Below are positions 46,657 through 56,496 of a stretch of 64,000 nt of DNA, one piece after another. The notes beneath the pieces are model-generated. The model had not been told where the DNA came from. It did no database searches and worked only from the letters and a program-made list of their open reading frames with translations. Source of the stretch: Pseudomonas sp. HOU2 (GTDB taxonomy: Bacteria > Pseudomonadota > Gammaproteobacteria > Pseudomonadales > Pseudomonadaceae); contig NZ_CP160398.1 in NCBI RefSeq assembly GCF_040729435.1, positions 3,038,001-3,102,000 on the forward strand. The letters are read 5' to 3'. The position numbers and the translations under genes were made by a program. Within the stretch, counting starts at the first letter, position 1. Each line of letters starts with the position of its first letter.

Positions 46657-47331
46657 TTACATCCAGCCGCACTCCGCCATCGACAACGGCTCACCGTCGC
46701 CGATGATGAAGTGATCCAGAACCCGCACATCAATCAGGTCCAGCGCTTTCTGCAAGCGCTTGGTCAGCTGTCGATCCGCCTGGCTCGGATCGCTGTTCCC
46801 CGACGGGTGGTTGTGGCAAAGAATCACCGCCGCCGCGTTGTTGGCCAATGCGCGTTTCACCACTTCCCGAGGATGTACGCTGGTGTTGTCGATCGAGCCG
46901 CGAAACAGCGCCTCGAACGTCAGCACTTGATGCTTGGAGTCGAGAAACAGGCAGCCAAACACCTCGTGTGGCTCGTGGCGCAGCATGGATTTCAGGTAAT
47001 CGCGAACGGCTTTCGGGTTTTCCAGCGCCGTTTTTTCGCGTGAGCGCTCGGCCAGGTGCCGCCTGTTCATTTCCTGAGCGGCCTGCAATTGGGCAAATTT
47101 TGCAGGCCCCAGGCCCAACTCTCTGCTGAATGCTTCCAGATCGGCCTCAAGCAGCAAACGCAGACTGCCAAACTGATTCAACAGATGTCGCGCCAGATCT
47201 ACTGCGCTTTTTCCCGCCACTCCAGTGCGCAAAAATATTGCCAGCAACTCGGCGTCCGAAAGACTCGCCGAACCTTGTTCCAATAACCGTTCCCGCGGCC
47301 GTTCCGCCGCAGGCCAATCGCGAATACTCAT
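46657..47331 (-). CDS. radC: RadC/YicR family JAB domain protein
   Basis: The protein has 224 residues starting [20 protein letters not shown]; an AAGGA site lies 6 bases before this second ATG, while it is too close to the first. The N-terminal helix-hairpin-helix region (about 20-100) precedes an MPN/JAB domain whose zinc motif is complete: H173 and H175 in [10 protein letters not shown] and D186. The family was named for a supposed DNA repair role later disproved, and its real function is unclear. It is divergent from coaBC. Confidence 0.94.
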   Translation of the reverse strand: MSIRDWPAAERPRERLLEQGSASLSDAELLAIFLRTGVAGKSAVDLARHLLNQFGSLRLLLEADLEAFSRELGLGPAKFAQLQAAQEMNRRHLAERSREKTALENPKAVRDYLKSMLRHEPHEVFGCLFLDSKHQVLTFEALFRGSIDNTSVHPREVVKRALANNAAAVILCHNHPSGNSDPSQADRQLTKRLQKALDLIDVRVLDHFIIGDGEPLSMAECGWM

Positions 47332-47466
47332 ACACATTCCTTGTCTGTGGGCGCCGCTGTTCCGTAGCGGTCGCTGTGATATCGTAGCCCATCTTTTTTG
47401 CGGGCGAATTCACCCTGGGGAGGGGGTTTCGCCACGTATGTCACCCACGAAATGAAAGGCAGACCT

Positions 47467-48675
47467 ATGCAGCGGCTGTATCGGAAACGCATCGTTCTGG
47501 GCGTCGGCGGCGGCATTGCGGCCTACAAGAGCGCCGATCTGGTTCGTCGCCTGATCGACCAGGGCGCCGAAGTGCGCGTGGTCATGACCCATGGCGGCGC
47601 CGAGTTCATCACCCCGCTGACCATGCAAGCGCTGTCCGGGCACCCGGTTCACCTCGACTTGCTCGACCCGGCCGCCGAAGCGGCCATGGGCCACATCGAG
47701 CTGGCCAAGTGGGCCGATCTGGTTTTGATCGCCCCCGCCACCGCCGACCTGATTGCGCGTCTGGCCCAAGGCATCGCCAACGATTTGCTGACCACCCTGG
47801 TGCTGGCCACCGACGCCGTGGTGGCGGTCGCGCCGGCGATGAACCAGGCCATGTGGCGCGACCCGGCGACCCAGGCCAACCTGCAACTTCTGGAAAGCCG
47901 TGGCCTGAAGACCTTCGGCCCGGCCTCCGGCAGCCAGGCCTGCGGCGACGTCGGCATGGGCCGGATGATGGAAGCCACCGATCTGGCGCAGTGCGCGGCG
48001 GATTGCTTCCAGCGTCAGGCGCTGACCGGCAAGCACGTGGTGATCACCGCTGGCCCGACTCAGGAAAACATCGACCCGGTGCGCTACATCACCAACCACA
48101 GCTCCGGGAAAATGGGCTTCGCCCTCGCTGAAGCCGCGGTGGAAGCCGGCGCCCGCGTCACGCTGATCAGCGGCCCGGTGCACCTGCCGACGCCGGATCG
48201 CGTCACGCGCATCGACGTGGTCAGTGCCCGCGACATGCTCGCAGCGTGCGAATCTGCGATCCCGTGTGATGTGTTCATCGCCTCGGCAGCAGTGGCGGAC
48301 TACCGCCCGGAAGTGGTTGCCCCGCAAAAACTCAAGAAAGACCCTACAAGCGGCGACGGCTTCGTCCTGCAAATGGTGCGCAACCCGGACATCCTGGCCA
48401 CCATCGCGACCCGCCCCGACCGTCCGTTCAGTGTCGGCTTCGCCGCCGAGACCGAACACCTGCTCGACTACGCTGCACGCAAGCTGAAAGACAAGAATCT
48501 CGATCTGATCGTCGCCAACGACGTCGCCAACCCGAGCATCGGTTTCAACAGCGAAGAAAACGCCTGCAGCGTGATCGACCGAGAGCTTCACGCCACTGTT
48601 TTCGCCCAGACCAGCAAGAGCAAGATCGCTCGCCAACTGGTCACTTTTATCGCCGAACGTCTGAACCAGGTTTAA
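47467..48675 (+). CDS. coaBC: Bifunctional phosphopantothenoylcysteine decarboxylase / phosphopantothenate-cysteine ligase
   Basis: The enzyme has 402 residues and carries two steps of coenzyme A synthesis. The N-terminal CoaC flavoprotein (about 1-190) shows [20 protein letters not shown], the histidine of [11 protein letters not shown] and APAMNQAMW (PAMN loop). The CoaB part (about 190-402) shows [20 protein letters not shown] for nucleotide binding and [15 protein letters not shown]. The ATG at 47467 (GAAAGGC upstream) fits the usual N-terminus; one at 47452 is also in frame. dut follows after 5 bases, as in most proteobacteria. Confidence 0.96.
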   Translation: MQRLYRKRIVLGVGGGIAAYKSADLVRRLIDQGAEVRVVMTHGGAEFITPLTMQALSGHPVHLDLLDPAAEAAMGHIELAKWADLVLIAPATADLIARLAQGIANDLLTTLVLATDAVVAVAPAMNQAMWRDPATQANLQLLESRGLKTFGPASGSQACGDVGMGRMMEATDLAQCAADCFQRQALTGKHVVITAGPTQENIDPVRYITNHSSGKMGFALAEAAVEAGARVTLISGPVHLPTPDRVTRIDVVSARDMLAACESAIPCDVFIASAAVADYRPEVVAPQKLKKDPTSGDGFVLQMVRNPDILATIATRPDRPFSVGFAAETEHLLDYAARKLKDKNLDLIVANDVANPSIGFNSEENACSVIDRELHATVFAQTSKSKIARQLVTFIAERLNQV

Positions 48676-48680
48676 TTTAC

Positions 48681-49136
48681 ATGCACGCTTTGCAAGCCAA
48701 GATCCTCGACCCACGCATCGGCACTGAATTCCCGCTGCCGCAATACGCCACCCCGGGCTCCGCCGGCCTCGACCTGCGCGCCATGCTGGAGCAGGACATC
48801 GTGATCAAGCCGGGTGAAACCGTACTGATCCCTACCGGTCTGTCGGTCTACATCGGCGACCCGAACCTCGCCGCACTGATCCTGCCGCGCTCGGGCATGG
48901 GCCACAAGCACGGCATCGTGCTGGGCAACCTCGTCGGCCTGATCGACTCGGATTACCAGGGCCCGCTGATGGTGTCGTGCTGGAACCGTGGTCAGAACGA
49001 CTTCACCATGACCGTCGGCGAGCGTCTGGCGCAACTGGTGCTAGTGCCGGTAGTGCAGGCGCACTTCGAAATGGTGGAAGAGTTCGTCGAAACCGAGCGC
49101 GGCGCGGGCGGCTTTGGCCATACCGGCACCAAATAA
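48681..49136 (+). CDS. dut: dUTP diphosphatase
   Basis: The enzyme has 151 residues and converts dUTP to dUMP and pyrophosphate, keeping uracil out of DNA and feeding dTMP synthesis. The trimeric dUTPase motifs are all there: [12 protein letters not shown] (1), [21 protein letters not shown] (2-3, about 72-92), [22 protein letters not shown] (4) and the C-terminal arm [10 protein letters not shown] (5). It is downstream of and probably cotranscribed with coaBC. Confidence 0.97.
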   Translation: MHALQAKILDPRIGTEFPLPQYATPGSAGLDLRAMLEQDIVIKPGETVLIPTGLSVYIGDPNLAALILPRSGMGHKHGIVLGNLVGLIDSDYQGPLMVSCWNRGQNDFTMTVGERLAQLVLVPVVQAHFEMVEEFVETERGAGGFGHTGTK

Positions 49137-49151
49137 ACGGATATACATCAT

Positions 49152-49245
49152 TGTGGCGAGGGAGCTTGCTCCCGCTGGGCTGCGCAGCAGACCCAAAATC
49201 TTGTGGGCGCTGCGCACCCAAGCGGGAGCAAGCTCCCTCGCCACA
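49152..49245. repeat. REP doublet (REPIN), GTGGCGAGGG class
   Basis: Inverted TGTGGCGAGGGAGCTTGCTC units with a 45-base spacer lie 16 bases after the dut stop codon. Confidence 0.88.
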
Positions 49246-49445
49246 AAAAATGCGCTACATCGGCAGCAGGTTTTAGCACCGAAAATCAAGGTTTTGCCGG
49301 CCACAAGCCACGCCAGCCGAGGCGTCATGGCCCTTTCACACCACGAACTCTCTGTGGAAAACGCCGTCATACCCTTCAGTTTGAGCCTGCCGTCGAGTGA
49401 ATCGTCGGTGTGTCCCGCCACTTTCGAGATGGAGCATTTGTGCAG

Positions 49446-50843
49446 ATGAGCACCCCCGCCAAGATCGCCCCGAAGCTTCCCGACAGCATCTTCCGCGCCT
49501 ATGACATTCGCGGCACCGTGCCGGAATTCCTCAATGCCGAAACCGCCTACTGGATCGGCCGCGCCATTGGCTCGCAGAGCCTGGCCCAGGGCGAACCGAA
49601 CGTCTCAGTCGGTCGTGACGGTCGCCTGTCCGGCCCGGAGCTGGTTGCAGAACTGATCCGTGGTATCGCCGAAAGCGGCTGCCACGTCAGCGACGTTGGT
49701 CTGGTGCCGACGCCGGCGCTGTATTACGCGGCCAACGTGCTGGCAGGTAAATCCGGCGTGATGCTCACCGGTAGCCACAACCCGTCGAACTACAACGGCT
49801 TCAAGATCGTCATTGCCGGCGACACCCTCGCCAACGAACAGATCCAGGTGCTGCACGAGCGCATCAAGACCAACGACCTGACCAGCGGTCAGGGCAGCGT
49901 GACTCAGGTCGAAATCCTCGACCGCTACACCACCGAAATCGTCAAGGACGTCAAACTGGCCCGACGCCTGAAAGTCGTGGTCGACTGCGGCAACGGCGCG
50001 GCCGGCGTAATCGCTCCGCAACTGATCGAAGCGCTGAACTGCGAAGTCATTCCGCTGTTCTGCGAAGTCGACGGCAACTTCCCCAACCATCACCCGGACC
50101 CGGGCAAGCCCGAGAACCTCGTCGACCTGATCGCCAAGGTCAAGGAAACCAACGCCGACATCGGTCTGGCCTTCGACGGTGATGGCGACCGCGTCGGCGT
50201 AGTGACCAACACGGGGAGCATCGTCTACCCCGACCGTCTGCTGATGCTGTTCGCCCGCGACGTGGTGGCGCGCAACCCGGACGCGGAAATCATCTTCGAC
50301 GTCAAATGCACCCGCCGCCTGGTGCCGCTGATCAAGGAATACGGTGGTCGCCCGCTAATGTGGAAGACCGGTCATTCGTTGATCAAAAAGAAAATGAAAC
50401 AATCCGGTGCTCTATTGGCCGGTGAGATGAGCGGGCACATCTTCTTCAAGGAGCGCTGGTTCGGTTTCGACGACGGTATCTACAGCGCCGCACGCCTGCT
50501 GGAGATCCTCAGCCAGGAAAAATCCACCGCCGAAGAGCTGTTTGCGACCTTCCCGAACGATATTTCTACGCCGGAAATCAATATCCATGTGACCGAAGAG
50601 AGCAAATTCAGCATCATTGATGCACTGCACGACGCACAGTGGGGCCCAGGCGCCGACCTGACCACCATCGACGGCGTGCGAGTCGATTACGCCAAAGGCT
50701 GGGGCCTGGTGCGCGCCTCCAACACCACACCGGTGCTGGTGCTGCGTTTCGAGGCCGATGACGAGGCAGAACTTGCGCGTATCAAGGCTGTGTTCCACGC
50801 CCAGCTGAAACGCGTCGCACCTGATCTCCAACTACCGTTCTGA
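49446..50843 (+). CDS. algC: Phosphomannomutase/phosphoglucomutase AlgC
   Basis: The enzyme has 465 residues, matching AlgC. The phosphoserine is S110 in LTGSHNPSNYNGFK; the metal loop is FDGDGDRVGVV; the sugar loop is GEMSGHIFF; and the phosphate loop is VRASNTTPVLVLR. It interconverts the 6- and 1-phosphates of mannose and glucose, supplying alginate, LPS and rhamnolipid sugars. The start fits the known AlgC N-terminus (STPAKIAPKLPDSIFRAYDI), although GGAG is 13 bases away and an in-frame ATG at 49410 exists. argB follows after 17 bases. Confidence 0.96.
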   Translation: MSTPAKIAPKLPDSIFRAYDIRGTVPEFLNAETAYWIGRAIGSQSLAQGEPNVSVGRDGRLSGPELVAELIRGIAESGCHVSDVGLVPTPALYYAANVLAGKSGVMLTGSHNPSNYNGFKIVIAGDTLANEQIQVLHERIKTNDLTSGQGSVTQVEILDRYTTEIVKDVKLARRLKVVVDCGNGAAGVIAPQLIEALNCEVIPLFCEVDGNFPNHHPDPGKPENLVDLIAKVKETNADIGLAFDGDGDRVGVVTNTGSIVYPDRLLMLFARDVVARNPDAEIIFDVKCTRRLVPLIKEYGGRPLMWKTGHSLIKKKMKQSGALLAGEMSGHIFFKERWFGFDDGIYSAARLLEILSQEKSTAEELFATFPNDISTPEINIHVTEESKFSIIDALHDAQWGPGADLTTIDGVRVDYAKGWGLVRASNTTPVLVLRFEADDEAELARIKAVFHAQLKRVAPDLQLPF

Positions 50844-50860
50844 TTCACCCGGAGCCCTGA

Positions 50861-51766
<906 letters not shown>

Positions 51767-51778
51767 TAGCTGAAACGC

Positions 51779-51866
51779 AAAAGATCGCAGCCTGCGGCAG
51801 CTCCTGCAAAAGCAAATTTCGTGTGTATGAAATTTCTGTAGGAGCTGACGAAGTCTGCGATCTTTT
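51779..51866. repeat. REP-like doublet, GATCGCAGCCTGCGGCAGC class
   Basis: AAAAGATCGCAGCCTGCGGC is mirrored by TAGGAGCTGACGAAGTCTGCGATCTTTT with some mismatches. It is 12 bases after the argB stop and may double as its terminator. Confidence 0.8.
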
Positions 51867-51969
51867 TTACGCCTGCAAGAAGCGTCTGACTCCACTCAGC
51901 GAAACGTCCGACATCTCCTAAGAACAAATCGCCCTAGGATCTTCCCTGAACCCACAGGAGATCTTCCCC

Positions 51970-52182
51970 ATGCAAAAAGACCGCGTACCGTACGGCAGCG
52001 ATGTTTCCGCAGGCACCTATGAATGTGCAGACTGCGGACGCGAGTATTCCAATCAGTCGAAAACTTCACTGCCGCCCTGCCCTGACTACCAACCCAGCAC
52101 CCACGTGCTCAATGGCTGGAACATCCTGGCGGGCCAGGGCGACGCTGCTGCCGATCCGTATCCGGGCCAATCTTCCAAATAA
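51970..52182 (+). CDS. Small zinc-ribbon-like protein, function unknown
   Basis: The protein has 70 residues. A rubredoxin-like start, YECADCGREYSNQSKTSLPP, is followed by CPDY, so three of the four expected metal cysteines are present and the fourth is replaced by tyrosine; H45 might complete a site. The C-terminus is polar. AGGAG lies 9 bases before the ATG. It precedes two unknown genes on the same strand with a 16-base gap, which suggests one transcript. I assign no function. Confidence 0.72.
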   Translation: MQKDRVPYGSDVSAGTYECADCGREYSNQSKTSLPPCPDYQPSTHVLNGWNILAGQGDAAADPYPGQSSK

Positions 52183-52198
52183 ACAAGGGAGACGAGCC

Positions 52199-52771
52199 AT
52201 GCAGATATCTTTCAATATCGACGCGGACGCTTTCGAGCAGGAACAAAAGGAACCGGTCAAAAAGACCCTGCGTATCGGCGACGCGGAAATTGCCAACGCT
52301 CTTCAGCGCATCGCCAAGGCCAGTCTGACCGAATACCTGAAAATGCTGGTCGAGGGCGGAATGCCCAGCCGGGCCGATGAGGCCAAGCAGGATCGCCTGC
52401 TGTACCTGATTCAAAGCTATTTCGGACAGACCTTGCCGACGGAATCGCAAATCTCGACGATCTTCCAGCTGACTCAAAGCCAAAGCAAAACCCTGCTGAA
52501 AAACACCGTGTCGCGCTTTCGCAATCAGCTCGACGACATCCTGCAGCACAGCATGCGTGCGGTCGTCGCCTCTGCGGAGCACGCGAAAGATGTCTATCTG
52601 GTGGTCATCAGTTCGGACGTGATTCGCGATGAGCTGAACATGCTGATCACGCAAAACGAACCAACGTTCAAACCCATCATCAAGCGCAAAGGCAGCGCCG
52701 GACAGTTTGAGATCAGCGAGGACTCTCACGATTTGTTGTGCGCAACGCTGGGCCTCAATGCCGTTCAGTGA
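52199..52771 (+). CDS. Unknown soluble helical protein of a small accessory cluster
   Basis: The protein has 190 residues, with no signal or membrane segment. The start MQISFNIDADAFEQEQKEPV has a strong AAGGGAG site, while the longer frame upstream overlaps the previous gene. Residues about 25-60 look like a short helical module (IANALQRIAKASLTEYLKML), and ESQISTIFQLTQSQSKTLLK (about 80-99) looks like a helix-turn-helix. The C-terminal half is mixed alpha/beta. I do not recognise the family. It overlaps the following membrane protein gene by 14 bases, implying coupled expression and a possible partnership. Confidence 0.7.
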   Translation: MQISFNIDADAFEQEQKEPVKKTLRIGDAEIANALQRIAKASLTEYLKMLVEGGMPSRADEAKQDRLLYLIQSYFGQTLPTESQISTIFQLTQSQSKTLLKNTVSRFRNQLDDILQHSMRAVVASAEHAKDVYLVVISSDVIRDELNMLITQNEPTFKPIIKRKGSAGQFEISEDSHDLLCATLGLNAVQ

Positions 52772-53141
52772 CATCGTCGCGGTCAGCGGCTTGCTGCTGA
52801 CCCTGACCACTTTTCTGTTCAACCTGGCTTGGCCGAAGCTGACAGAGGCCATGGCGCAGGATGAATATCAGTCAGGTCTTCAGGCCAGAAAGCGCAGCAG
52901 GGAAAAGGTCATAAGGGCGTTGTTGAGCTGTGCATTGCCGCTGACGTGCGCCTTTGCTGCGCTGTTTTACGTCAACTTGCCGGCTGCGGTGCGGATAATT
53001 CGCAGCAGCACGCTGGATCTGTGGGATTTTGATGTTGATCGCACGTTGTATGTGATGGTGGTGCTGGCGTTGCTGGCGTTTGCGCTGATCAACGTAGAGT
53101 TGACCCTTAAACTGCTGAAAAAATGGCGAAAGCTGCGTTAA
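52758..53141 (+). CDS. Unknown three-helix membrane protein
   Basis: The protein has 127 residues. Three hydrophobic segments are predicted: about 5-26 (IVAVSGLLLTLTTFLFNLAW), 53-74 (RALLSCALPLTCAFAALFYV) and 97-117 (LYVMVVLALLAFALINVEL), with a basic 28-residue loop after the first and a KKWRKLR tail. The ATG lies inside the 3' end of the preceding gene (14-base overlap), typical of translationally coupled partners. No family is recognised. A strong terminator follows, closing the cluster. Confidence 0.7.
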   Translation: MPFSDIVAVSGLLLTLTTFLFNLAWPKLTEAMAQDEYQSGLQARKRSREKVIRALLSCALPLTCAFAALFYVNLPAAVRIIRSSTLDLWDFDVDRTLYVMVVLALLAFALINVELTLKLLKKWRKLR

Positions 53142-53151
53142 ACCTCAAACA

Positions 53152-53185
53152 AAAGACCCCGTTCAGCCTGACTGAACGGGGTCTT
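53152..53185 (+). terminator. Intrinsic terminator of the unknown cluster
   Basis: AAAGACCCCGTTCAG and CTGAACGGGGTCTT pair perfectly over 14 bases with a five-base loop, 11 bases after the stop codon. Confidence 0.88.
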
Positions 53186-53200
53186 CCACTGTGAATCACT

Positions 53201-53294
53201 TGTGGCGAGGGAGCTTGCTCCCGCTGGGCTGCGAAGCGGCCCCAAAATATTGTGAGCGCTGCGCACTCAAGCGGGAGCAAGCTCCCTCGCCACA
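53201..53294. repeat. REP doublet (REPIN), GTGGCGAGGG class
   Basis: Inverted TGTGGCGAGGGAGCTTGCTC units with a spacer of about 45 bases lie between the cluster terminator and the 3' end of pyrE. Confidence 0.88.
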
Positions 53295-53309
53295 AAAGCG
53301 CCTAGGCCA

Positions 53310-53954
53310 TCAGACGCCGAACTGCGCGCGGTACGCTTCCACGGCTGGCAGATGCTGCTTGAGCTGCGGATCGTCGGCGAGGAATTCCAGCACCTGGTTC
53401 AGCGAAACAATGCTGATCACCGGAATACCGAAGTCACGCTCAACTTCCTGGATTGCCGACAACTCGCCGTTGCCACGCTCCTGACGGTTCAGGGCGATCA
53501 GCACGCCGGCGGCCTTGGCGCCGTCCTGCGAGGCGATGATCTGCATCACTTCGCGGATCGCGGTGCCGGCGGTGATCACGTCGTCGATGATCAGCACGTC
53601 ACCGGTCAGCGGTGCGCCGACCAGGCTGCCGCCTTCGCCGTGGGCCTTGGCTTCCTTGCGGTTGAAGCACCATGGCAGGTCGCGGTCGTGATGTTCGGCC
53701 AGCGCGACAGCGGTGGTCGCTGCCAGCGGGATGCCTTTGTAGGCCGGGCCAAACAGCACGTCGAAGGGAATGCCGCTTTCGGCAATGGCTGCCGCGTAGA
53801 AACGCCCCAGCTGCGCCAGGGCCGAACCCGAGTTGAACAGGCCGGCATTGAAGAAGTAAGGACTGGTGCGCCCGGACTTCAGGGTGAACTCACCGAAGCG
53901 CAAAACGCCGCGATCGATGGCAAAACGAATGAAATCGCGCTGATACGCTTGCAT
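53310..53954 (-). CDS. pyrE: Orotate phosphoribosyltransferase
   Basis: The enzyme has 214 residues and makes OMP from orotate and PRPP in pyrimidine synthesis. The PRPP loop is [16 protein letters not shown] (about 119-134), the flexible catalytic loop contains [12 protein letters not shown], and [11 protein letters not shown] binds substrate. The start [13 protein letters not shown] fits the family; the ribosome binding site is weak and the codons upstream are a G/T-rich run. It is divergent from crc with only 82 bases between. Confidence 0.96.
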   Translation of the reverse strand: MQAYQRDFIRFAIDRGVLRFGEFTLKSGRTSPYFFNAGLFNSGSALAQLGRFYAAAIAESGIPFDVLFGPAYKGIPLAATTAVALAEHHDRDLPWCFNRKEAKAHGEGGSLVGAPLTGDVLIIDDVITAGTAIREVMQIIASQDGAKAAGVLIALNRQERGNGELSAIQEVERDFGIPVISIVSLNQVLEFLADDPQLKQHLPAVEAYRAQFGV

Positions 53955-54000
53955 GAAAAAAACCCCAAATACCACGGATTTAGCTAATTAGCTTGACGCC

Positions 54001-54013
54001 GTGTATCATACAC
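54001..54013. promoter_or_regulatory. Palindrome between pyrE and crc
   Basis: GTGTAT-C-ATACAC is a perfect 13-base dyad in the 82-base divergent promoter region, 24 bases before crc. It is a possible operator for either gene; no regulator is suggested by the sequence. Confidence 0.45.
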
Positions 54014-54036
54014 GCACGCGATTTTTGGGGCCATTT

Positions 54037-54816
54037 ATGCGGATCATCAGTGTGAACGTCAATGGTATTCAGGCTGCAGTCGAGCGTGGTTTGCTCAGTT
54101 GGCTGCAAGCACAGAATGCCGACGTCATCTGCCTGCAGGACACCCGTGCCTCCGCCTTTGAACTGGATGACCCAGCCTTCCAACTGGATGGCTACTTCCT
54201 TTATGCCTGCGATGCTGAAGTCCCTGCCCAAGGCGGCGTGGCTTTGTATTCGCGGTTGCAACCGAAGGCTGTCATCAGCGGTCTCGGTTTCGAGACGGCC
54301 GACCGCTACGGGCGCTACCTGCAAGCAGATTTCGACAAAGTCAGTATTGCCACCTTGCTGCTTCCTTCGGGGATGAACGGCGATGAGGACTTGAACCAGA
54401 AGTTCAAGCTCATGGACGACTTCGGCAAGTACCTGGACAAGCAGCGGCGTAAACGTCGCGAGTACATTTATTGTGGCTCGCTGTACGTTGCGCAGCAGAA
54501 GCTCGACATCAAGAACTGGCGCGACAGTCAGCAATCCCCGGGCTTCCTGGCGCCAGAACGCGCCTGGATGGACGAGATTGTCGGCAACATGGGCTATGTC
54601 GATGCCCTGCGCGAAGTCAGCCGCGAAGGCGACCAGTACAGCTGGTGGCCGGACAACGAACAGGCCGAGATGCTCAATCTGGGCTGGCGCTTCGACTACC
54701 AGCTGCTGACCCCAGGCCTGCGTCGCTTCGTACGCAGCGCACGCCTGCCGCGGCAGCCACGGTTCTCGCAGCACGCGCCGCTGATCGTCGACTACGACTG
54801 GACGCTGACCATCTAA
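54037..54816 (+). CDS. crc: Catabolite repression control protein Crc
   Basis: The protein has 259 residues, the standard Crc length, with an endonuclease/exonuclease/phosphatase fold (MRIISVNVNGIQAAVERGL, ICLQDTRASAFE, SQHAPLIVDYDW). Pseudomonas Crc has lost nuclease activity; it acts with Hfq to block translation of catabolic mRNAs carrying A-rich motifs, and is relieved by CrcZ-type RNAs. Many genes in this window (amino acid and polyamine catabolism) are the kind it controls. The ATG at 54037 fits other Crc proteins. Confidence 0.97.
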   Translation: MRIISVNVNGIQAAVERGLLSWLQAQNADVICLQDTRASAFELDDPAFQLDGYFLYACDAEVPAQGGVALYSRLQPKAVISGLGFETADRYGRYLQADFDKVSIATLLLPSGMNGDEDLNQKFKLMDDFGKYLDKQRRKRREYIYCGSLYVAQQKLDIKNWRDSQQSPGFLAPERAWMDEIVGNMGYVDALREVSREGDQYSWWPDNEQAEMLNLGWRFDYQLLTPGLRRFVRSARLPRQPRFSQHAPLIVDYDWTLTI

Positions 54817-54838
54817 GCGTCGATTTGTCGTTAAAAAA

Positions 54839-54873
54839 ATGCCCGTATCGCGAGATACGGGCATTTTTTTTAT
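54839..54873. terminator. Intrinsic terminator between crc and gltS
   Basis: AAATGCCCGTATC pairs with GATACGGGCATTT around GCGA with flanking A and T runs; it serves both convergent genes. Confidence 0.9.
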
Positions 54874-54897
54874 GCCGCGCCTTAAGCAGCCCAGACC

Positions 54898-56106
54898 TCA
54901 GACGGCGACAAAAAACGGCAAGGCCAGATAAAGCTTGATGACGATCACGTTGATGATGTCGATGAAGAATGCACCAACCATCGGCACCACCAGAAACGCA
55001 AGCTGCGAAGGCCCGAAACGCTGCGTCACCGCCTGCATGTTGGCAATGGCCGTTGGCGTTGCGCCCAGGCCAAAACCGCAATGCCCCGCCGCCAGGACCG
55101 CCGCGTCGTAGTTACTGCCCATCACTCTGAATGTCACAAAAATCGCAAACAGCGCCATGACCAACGTTTGCGCAGCCAGGATGATGAATATCGGCAGTGC
55201 CAACGCTGCCAGATCCCAGAGCTTGAGAGACATCAAGGCAATTGCCAGAAACAGCGACAGGCTGACATTGCCCAGCACCGACACTTCACGCTCGAATACC
55301 TGATACAGGCCCAGCGCCGACAGCCCGTTACGTAGCACCACTCCCACGAACAAAACGCAGACAAACGTCGGCAACTCGAATGCGGTTCCGTGCAGAAAGC
55401 CATTCAGCAGATTGCCAGCCAATAAACTGACCGCAATCAGAGCCAGGGTCTCGATAAACGAAAAGGGCGTGATCGAACGCTCCTTGTTCGGCTGCTCAAA
55501 ACCCTTTGGCACCCGTGGCGTTTGTTGAGGCTGGCAACCGGGCACCGCAACGCGCTTGATGAGCAGGCGAGCCACCGGCCCACCTATCAAACCGCCCAGG
55601 ACCAGGCCGAAGGTTGCCGAGGCGATTGCAAGCTCGGAGGCCGAAGCAAGGCCGTACTTTTCACTGAATACCGTGCCCCACGCCGCCCCCGTACCGTGAC
55701 CGCCCGCAAGCGTGATCGAACCCGTCAGGAGCCCCATCAACGGATCAAGACCCAGCGTTTTGGCAAGGCCGATGCCCAAAGCGTTCTGAACCACCAGAAG
55801 CCCGGTAACCGCCAGTAGAAATATGCCGACTACGCGACCACCCTTTTTCAGGCTGGCAAAGTCTGCGCTCAAACCGATTGTGGCAAAGAATGCCAACATC
55901 AACGGCGTCTGCAGTGAAGTATCGAATCTGATTTCCATATCAAAAGTTCGCAATATCAATAAACCCAGCGCAACCACCAATCCACCGGCGACGGGTTCAG
56001 GAATATTGTAATTACGCAGAAATCCGACTCGTGCAGTAAGTCCGCGCCCCAGTAATAGCACCAGAGAGGCGGCCACGAGCGTTCCATAAAAATCGAGCTG
56101 GATCAT
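54898..56106 (-). CDS. gltS: Sodium/glutamate symporter GltS
   Basis: The symporter has 402 residues and two repeats of five membrane segments. The GGxxG signature of the ESS family is present in the pore loops (TLAGGHGTGAAWG, about 134-146, and AAGHCGFGLGATP near 336-348). It takes up glutamate with sodium through the inner membrane. The ribosome binding site before ATG is weak. The gene is followed by a terminator shared with crc and preceded by a 390-base AT-rich stretch that probably holds its promoter. Confidence 0.94.
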   Translation of the reverse strand: MIQLDFYGTLVAASLVLLLGRGLTARVGFLRNYNIPEPVAGGLVVALGLLILRTFDMEIRFDTSLQTPLMLAFFATIGLSADFASLKKGGRVVGIFLLAVTGLLVVQNALGIGLAKTLGLDPLMGLLTGSITLAGGHGTGAAWGTVFSEKYGLASASELAIASATFGLVLGGLIGGPVARLLIKRVAVPGCQPQQTPRVPKGFEQPNKERSITPFSFIETLALIAVSLLAGNLLNGFLHGTAFELPTFVCVLFVGVVLRNGLSALGLYQVFEREVSVLGNVSLSLFLAIALMSLKLWDLAALALPIFIILAAQTLVMALFAIFVTFRVMGSNYDAAVLAAGHCGFGLGATPTAIANMQAVTQRFGPSQLAFLVVPMVGAFFIDIINVIVIKLYLALPFFVAV

Positions 56107-56430
56107 TGGGGTTATTCTTGGCTATATATTCATCAGGCGCACTTTTTACCCGTGCACGCCTATTGAATCGGCTGACTGTCTCAACACTGATTGATTTGGA
56201 ATTCAAGGACCTTCGATGGCTTGAATATATCGAGATATTTCTGAAGCAACGTTACGCGGAGCAACCTTAACAACCGACAAGTCCTGTTGCCAAGGACTGA
56301 GATCGTGTTAAAGCATTGCAGTTGTGACTAAAAGTGTAAGAGTTAAATATATAAAAATTATCGACTACCGCTTGTCGTAGGTAGAACTTCTCCTACACGA
56401 AAGAGTAATTATTCGAGTTGCAAAAACACA
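56107..56430. other. AT-rich intergenic stretch upstream of gltS
   Basis: No gene is supported here. The DNA is clearly richer in A and T than its surroundings (for example TAAATATATAAAAATTATCG near 56345) and has short dyads such as GTCCTGTTGCCAAGGAC near 56280. It separates gltS from the convergent-side DUF4870 gene and is a likely regulatory region or a relic of foreign DNA. Confidence 0.5.
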
Positions 56431-56460
56431 AATGCCCTGACAAGTCAGGGCATTTACATT
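56431..56460 (-). terminator. Intrinsic terminator after DUF4870 gene
   Basis: AAATGCCCTGAC pairs with GTCAGGGCATTT around a two-base loop. It is about 37 bases beyond the DUF4870 stop codon on its strand. Confidence 0.8.
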
Positions 56461-56496
56461 AAAACTTTGCGAGTCACGGAGGCTTTGCATTGATCG

